Source: Terana coerulea
Taxonomy: Eukaryota; Basidiomycota; Agaricomycetes; Polyporales; Phanerochaetaceae
Reading direction: 5' to 3'
DNA: 64,000 nucleotides
NCBI GenBank assembly: GCA_024811115.1
Contig: JAKOGH010000880.1
Location: forward strand, 1-64,000
Part shown: positions 58,940 to 64,000 of the stretch, piece by piece
How the letters are laid out: every line of letters begins with the position of its first letter
How positions within the stretch are numbered: the first letter of the stretch is position 1
Notes under the pieces: generated by a model
Databases searched by the model: none
Seen by the model: the letters and a program-made list of their open reading frames with translations, nothing else
What the model was told of the DNA's origin: nothing
Translations under genes and position numbers: made by a program

Positions 58940-60425
58940 ATGTCTCGCACTGCAAGCTCTGCAGGATATGGGTACCCATCACGGTCGTCTTACCCGTCAT
59001 TCCTGAGCCTGCAGGAAACTGCTTTGCTGCAGCTGAAGTCTGCTTTGAGAGGACTGTTAGATGCATTCCGATGGGATGTGGTCATAATGCTCGTCTCGAG
59101 GTGCGTTCGCCGCTGAAATGACATGCGCCATCAACAAAGCTAACACCATTTGGACCCATAGCGACGCAGAAGTCAGAGCAAACATACTCAAGTCGTTACT
59201 CCTGAATATTGTTTCCCTGACGTCGATATATTTCTTCGACCTGCTTCTACAACCGCTCACGCACGAACACACACATTGGCTGAGGCGGAACGTGGGGTGG
59301 TTTTATCAAGTTTTGTGGCTGCTACCTGTGGTCGGCATATCATTATACCTGAATGTACGTTTGCATATTTCGCAGTAATCATATGTCTAAGCCTTGACCT
59401 GGTGCTAGAGTTCATGGACCTCTCATCTAGCTCGTCGTACTTTCACACTTCAACACGGTTCTCGAGCAGCATCTGAGCCTCCGTCCACTTATCTTGGAAT
59501 CCTGAACTCGATCGCGACATCTGCATACCGTGTTGTCATGGTATTCACGTCGGTCGTGGTATCATTTTCGCTACGTTATATTCCTTATGCTGGACCGACA
59601 TTGGGGTTCGTATTCCTCAGTTGGGTAGATGCGTGAGTTTAATGTGCACTTATCAGCAGATAGATATGCACGGCTCACGCAGTTAATGTTGCAGATACTA
59701 TTGCTTTGAGTAAGTACTTATTATAGGAGGTGTGGAACGGGGTAGTTCGCTGACTGCGCTGTAGATACACCTGGATAGCGCGGGGTTATTCGCTTTCTCG
59801 AAGAATGAGGTATCTTGAGGAGCGGTGGGCATACTATTTTGCCTTTGGTACGCTCATGTCGTTATCACAAAGCAGCCGTGCTCACATCCTTGTGATTAAG
59901 GTTTGCCTTCGACAGCACTATGCATGTGGGGTAGTACGCTGGCCAACGCCGCCATATTTGCGCTCATATTCCCTGCTGTACGTTCCGCTATCACACCCAT
60001 AACGAGAGGTACTGACAACGCTCGATCAGTATATCATAATGGCAATGCATGCCCGGCCCGCTCCCGTAGATCCCTACAACCCTACGGGTGAAGATACCCT
60101 CCACCACCCATCACCTTTCATACCCATTCGTATACCCATATTCACTCCGGTAATATGGCTGAACGACATCATAATCAGAATCATTAGTGTTATAGGCTCC
60201 GTCAGGGGACAGCGACCGAACTCAGTTGGCGCAGCCTCTTCAAGGCACCGACGAGTACCAAGCGATAGCGCCGAAAACGTCGAGGAGGGTGAAGGCATAG
60301 CGTGGGAGGCCATACCGCAACCGTCAACGGGGACTTCATCCATACCCAGGAAGCCTGGGCACAGGATCAGGGTCTCAAGGTCGACGAAGCATAGTCCAAA
60401 CATGAATAACCGGAAAGTTGACTGA
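58940..60425 (+). CDS. EI24: EI24 / etoposide-induced 2.4-like ER membrane protein
   Basis: EI24 family members are multi-pass ER proteins linked in animals to autophagy and ER function. Seven exons join without a break into 382 residues: 58940-59100, 59162-59354, 59409-59632, 59695-59709, 59765-59847, 59901-59977 and 60030-60425. Exon 4 is only 15 nt. Membrane segments: SLLLNIVSLTSIYFFDLLL, QVLWLLPVVGISLYL, VVMVFTSVVVSFSLRYIPY and a C-terminal ANAAIFALIFPAYIIM. Family-typical motifs are GILNSIATSAYRVVM, WVDAYYCFEYTWIARGYSLS and RRMRYLEERWAYYFAFG. A cytosolic Ser/Arg-rich tail follows. It converges with SEN34, 113 bp away. Clean phases throughout make this one of the best-supported genes here. 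Confidence 0.85.
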
Positions 60426-60537
60426 CACCCTTGGCTGGGAGCTTTCATCTGCTGGCTGCCAGCGCTCGCAAACTACATTTCGTAGCCTAGTCATCATATT
60501 CGACACGCCGTAGCACGCTCGACAGCACGTCACATAT

Positions 60538-61675
60538 TCAACCAAATCCTGCCCACTCGATAGAATGATACGATACCTCCTGCTTCTCGTCATCCCATCC
60601 ACACAATAGGTGCGCCTTCTTAGTCGCGGTACCGAGGCGGCCGTGTGCTACTATCTCCATCGGTCGCAGGATAGCGACGGGAGATTCAATGACAGTCGCC
60701 ACAAAGTGAGAGTGATAACGCAACGGATCCCCTATAACAAAGGATTCAGATATGTTCACGTCCTGATTAAAAAGGACTTACCTGGATAGACCAAGAAGTC
60801 GCCTCCAAACTTGATACCTCCACCCATAAAGTGTCCCGTTTCCCACAAGTTTTGGAACACACCGCATTTTGCACGTTCATGGAGTGTTGAAGGATATAGC
60901 CAAACGCCAGCCGCTCTGGCGTCGTCGAGTGTTGTGTAGGTCCCCGCTCGGGGTAATACCATTCCAGCTCAGTGGAGCTGGACGGTATCGTTATTGCGTA
61001 TGTGACGTTCGCAGCAGCGTTTCCAGATGTCGCAACCGGTGTGCTTGGTCTGTCCTCTTGCAAAGCGAAGTTGAGAGCTGCTGAAGTCACGACCGCGGGG
61101 AGACTGCCCGGGTCTGCCCCCTCGGCAATAGCCTTCGCTCTCGCCGCTGCTGCTCTTTTCTCCTCTCGTTGCTTACGCTTACGCACAGCCTCTTCGCTCA
61201 TTGTCCTCGACGCGGTCTGCTGTTGCGCCTCCTTGGCTTCCGAAGCGGCGAGTTGTGCCCTCCGGTCAGCTGCCTGTTCTGATTGCCAATGTTGTAGTTG
61301 AGCATGCGAAGGCGAAAGATGCGCAGTGTTGTCGTCAACTATGACCGCTAGCCCTATAGAAACCGTCTGCGGGTGCTCAAGATGACCACAGTAAAGAGAA
61401 ACGAACGTTTCTGGACCAGAAGCACGACCTCCTCTGGCATGAGTACAAGAGGTACTCCGAGAAAGACATTTTGTTGAGAAAGGTGTGGAAGTGTTCCTGT
61501 AAGAACACCGCAGATATGGTGTTGGCCTCGAAGGACGGCAAGGTCTACCCTTCAAAGGGAAAATGAGTGCTACATAGCGCAATAAAACCGGCGCGTGCAA
61601 CTTACCTTCAACATTCCAGACATAGGCCTTGTAATTTGACACTCTCAGCTCTACCGGTTTTCCCCCTTCAGCCAT
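60538..61675 (-). CDS. SEN34: tRNA-splicing endonuclease subunit SEN34
   Basis: SEN34 is the catalytic subunit that cuts the 3' splice site of intron-containing pre-tRNAs, within the SEN2-SEN34-SEN15-SEN54 complex. Exons: 61606-61675, 61407-61545, 60782-61353 and 60538-60731. The N-terminal domain starts VELRVSNYKAYVWN and holds GVLTGTLPHLSQQNVFLGVP. A charged, Ala-rich linker (QREEKRAAAARAKAI) follows. The C-terminal nuclease fold reads YTTLDDARAAGVWLYPSTL, FMGGGIKFGGDFLVYPGDP, RYHSHFVA and GTATKKAHLL. The Tyr, His and Lys of the known catalytic triad can be assigned to VYPGDP, YHSHF and TKKAH. One base change is needed near 60970 (a C4 run) to join the linker to the nuclease domain. Confidence 0.88.
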
Positions 61676-62282
61676 TCCGGGAATATTCGCGGCGCGAAGG
61701 AGGAAGAGAAGATAGGTTTTGACCTTGTCTCTCGGAGTCGACTTCAGTCAAGTCCGAGTCAAGTCTCAGAAAGGCAGCTAATCACATGCTATTTTCGGGA
61801 AACCTCGTGACCTGTCGCGTCGCGTGTCTATCGCGGTTTCGGAATCCTACATCTAAACTGTTGGACTCTAACCGAGGCGTATTTGCAATAAAAGGAGAGG
61901 TATGTATGCATATAGTCACTCATTCACAGAAGTTGTAGTACAAATACATTACAACAGCTCTAGACCAGGCATAACCAGCAGCATCGAGCTACCCCCGTCC
62001 CTCGTGTAAGTCCGAGTAGCAGACAGTACTAAGACTTGTGAACATAGTGTACGTATTGATACACAACAAATATGTTATGCTACGGCACCAAGATACGCAT
62101 ATTTAGGGAGCTGACTACAAAGGGTAGATTTACAGAATAGGGCGACAAGGCAACGGGCAAAGGAAGATCAATCGGAATAGACGAGCCACAGGTAATATTT
62201 GGAAAGGATATAGAAGAATAGATAGCAAGGAAAAGGAGAAAAGGAACTTATGCTCGCTTAGCGGCCTGTACGCGGTACTGAA
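61676..62282. other. intergenic, SEN34 promoter and histone H1 3' region
   Basis: AT-richer sequence without coding signs. The left part must be the SEN34 promoter and the right part the H1 3' UTR. Confidence 0.5.
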
Positions 62283-63623
62283 TTAGTTTTCTTCCTAAGC
62301 AGAACAAAGCTACACGTACCCGAGCACTTCGTGCGCTTGATGCAGCTGCCTTAGAGGAGGCCGCTGACTTGACTGCGGACTTGGCCGCCGGTTTCGAGGG
62401 CGCAGCCTTCTTGCCGCTGGAGGACCTCGCAGCGGTCTTTGCCTTCGAAGCGGCAGTGGTGCCTGTGGTAGCCTAATCGAAGTGTGTGAATGGCTGATTC
62501 TCGCAAGACAATCCAATATTTACCTTCTTCGCAGTGTCCCTTCGGCTCGCGGTGGTAGTCTTCTTAGCGGGGACGGCCTTCTTCGCAGGAGCCTTCTTCG
62601 CGATAGCAGCCTTAGCGGTGGGCTTAGCAGCAGGGGTAGCCTTCTTCGTCGCCGGCTTTACTGGCTTGGTCTCTTTTGCCTTGGTTGTGGCAGGCTTGCT
62701 AGCTTTAGCGGACGGCTTGTCTTTGACAACCTTTTTAGCTTCCGCTTTCGGGGCGGCCTTGGTCGTCGCCGACCTGGGCTTAGCAGCAGACTTTGTCGCG
62801 GTCTTAGATGCAGGCTTCGCAGCGGGCTTCGAGCTCTTGGACTCAGGCTTATTCTGGTGATTAGGTAAGCACGCGAACAAGACACTACACCAAAGGGGTC
62901 TACTTACCTCTTTGGCAGCGGTATCTGCAGGCTTGGGGGTCTTTGGGGCAAGCTTCACTCGTCCCGAGCGTCCTGAAAATGATAGCTCAATATTTGCAGC
63001 CATAAGGTACAGGACGAAACAGTTTACCCTTAGGGAGAGCGAAGACGCCCTTCTCGGCGCCGGAGTTAATGGCCTTGCTGAGCTGGGTGATTTGGGCATT
63101 GCCAATGTCGAGCTTGTACTGCTCCTCGACGTACCTGAGTTACTTATTAGTACCAACCAATGTATTTACATCGAAGGGAAGGCGACATACTTCTTGATCT
63201 GAGGTCGGGAGACTCCGATCCGGGCATCGTCAGGGTTGCTAACGATACATTCCTGGAAATTTCAGGTCACAGTGAGTAAATGTGATGTTTGGATGAGCAA
63301 TAAGCATAAGGAGAAGCAGAAGTAACCATGGTCAATGAGCGGTATCAAGGGGAACAATGACGAAGCGGGGTGGCGCGGCGGCGGGCCATGCCCTGCGCCC
63401 TACCCTTTTGGGACTGCGCGGAAGAACAACCTCTACGCATGCTCTCTCGCCCATTTCTGAGGAGGAACGTAGGCAGTTCAGTCGCAAGGTCGTTAGCAAA
63501 GCCTACCTTGATCATTTCAATCCACGAGGGGTGCGCGGGGGCGGCTTTGGCGGCATTCTTCTTTGCGGCAGCAGTAGAGCCAGTCTTGCCGGACTTGGTC
63601 GAAGCTTTCTTTGCGGCGGCCAT
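62283..63623 (-). CDS. linker histone H1
   Basis: H1 binds linker DNA and the nucleosome dyad. Seven exons: 63507-63623, 63191-63252, 63028-63134, 62908-62972, 62524-62853, 62320-62472 and 62283-62294, about 281 residues with all phases consistent. A Lys/Ala N-terminal tail (MAAAKKASTKSGKTG) precedes the winged-helix globular domain: HPSWIEMIKECIVSNPDDAR, IGVSRPQIKKYVEEQYKLD, QITQLSKAINSGAEKGVFAL and PSGRVKL. The long C-terminal tail is Lys/Ala/Pro with many KKA, KPA and TPAAKP repeats, as usual for H1. The last exon adds only EEN; an alternative frame ending ~25 bp downstream is possible. Rather many introns for a histone gene, but this is common for fungal H1. Confidence 0.92.
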
Positions 63624-64000
63624 TTCGACAACGATGCAAGGCTGATTTGAGAACGGCTATGTAGGCAGGCGAGTACTTTTGAGAGCCGGGGGATTGAATC
63701 TAGGAGGGGATGGGGGCGGGGGATGGTGGGGGTTCAGGAGAGAGAAGTGTTGAAACTCCGAGGCGCGTCGAGCCAGTCAACAAACCGTATTCCCGCGTCA
63801 CGTGAGACGTTAAACAACGGTCTGTGGGGAAACACATGGCTCGCATTTCAACAGTATCTTACCCTCCTTCATAGGCATGCTAATATGTTATGGGGCGTAC
63901 GAGTGCACTCTGTGAGAGGAAGATGTGCGGACGCTGTCCAAAACGCTTCAACGTTGTGGCCGACATTGAGTGACTATTTGCGGCCTACTTATGCACATAA
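63624..64000. other. upstream region of histone H1
   Basis: Promoter region of H1 with a G-rich run near 63705-63735. No TATA box is clear and no further gene start is visible before the window ends. Confidence 0.45.

Overview
The window is nuclear DNA of a filamentous basidiomycete, most likely an agaricomycete of polypore type. The evidence is short (about 50-60 bp) GT-AG introns in nearly every gene and agaricomycete-typical families (DUF6535, DUF6593, FunK1 kinases, arrestin-like repertoire) beside conserved eukaryotic genes (MSH3, POL5/MYBBP1A, NTAQ1, EI24, SEN34, histone H1). The family names come from my own reading of motifs; no search was run.

Layout. 1-9.3 kb is gene-poor: one small unrecognised gene (1925-2607), a 3.6-kb array of a ~133-bp GC-rich satellite with a ~1.0-1.1-kb higher-order period (3300-6895), and a more degenerate GC-rich repeat stretch (to ~8.8 kb). 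9.3-14 kb is MSH3 (+). 14.6-27.8 kb holds two inverted paralogues of a large membrane/zinc-finger protein (DUF6535 plus two ZZ-type fingers): a decayed copy on + (14623-19061) and an intact 1298-residue copy on - (23298-27751), with an arrestin-like gene between them. 28-36.5 kb is an AT-richer transposon island: a TIR element with TA target duplication, a ruined FunK1 kinase gene cut by a 668-bp hAT-type element, and a Ty1/copia relic carrying two related hAT-type MITEs in opposite orientation. A second arrestin-like gene follows (37190-38836, -).

39.9-63.6 kb is dense and housekeeping in character: POL5 (-), a small proline-rich protein, NTAQ1, a BTB protein and a DUF6593 protein (all +), a very large disordered protein (-), EI24 (+), tRNA-splicing endonuclease subunit SEN34 (-) and histone H1 (-).

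Many conserved genes (MSH3, POL5, NTAQ1, arrestins, DUF6593, SEN34, BTB) need one or more single-base frame corrections although their codons are otherwise well conserved, whereas the DUF6535-ZZ gene, EI24 and histone H1 read cleanly. This looks more like consensus indel error than biological decay. The decayed DUF6535-ZZ copy differs because it also has a lost start codon and nonsense codons. Functionally, MSH3 (mismatch repair), POL5 (rDNA/ribosome biogenesis), SEN34 (tRNA splicing), H1 (chromatin), NTAQ1 (N-degron pathway) and EI24 (ER membrane) are unrelated core genes; no operon-like or cluster logic joins them. The most unusual loci are the DUF6535-ZZ pair, the satellite and the nested transposon block.
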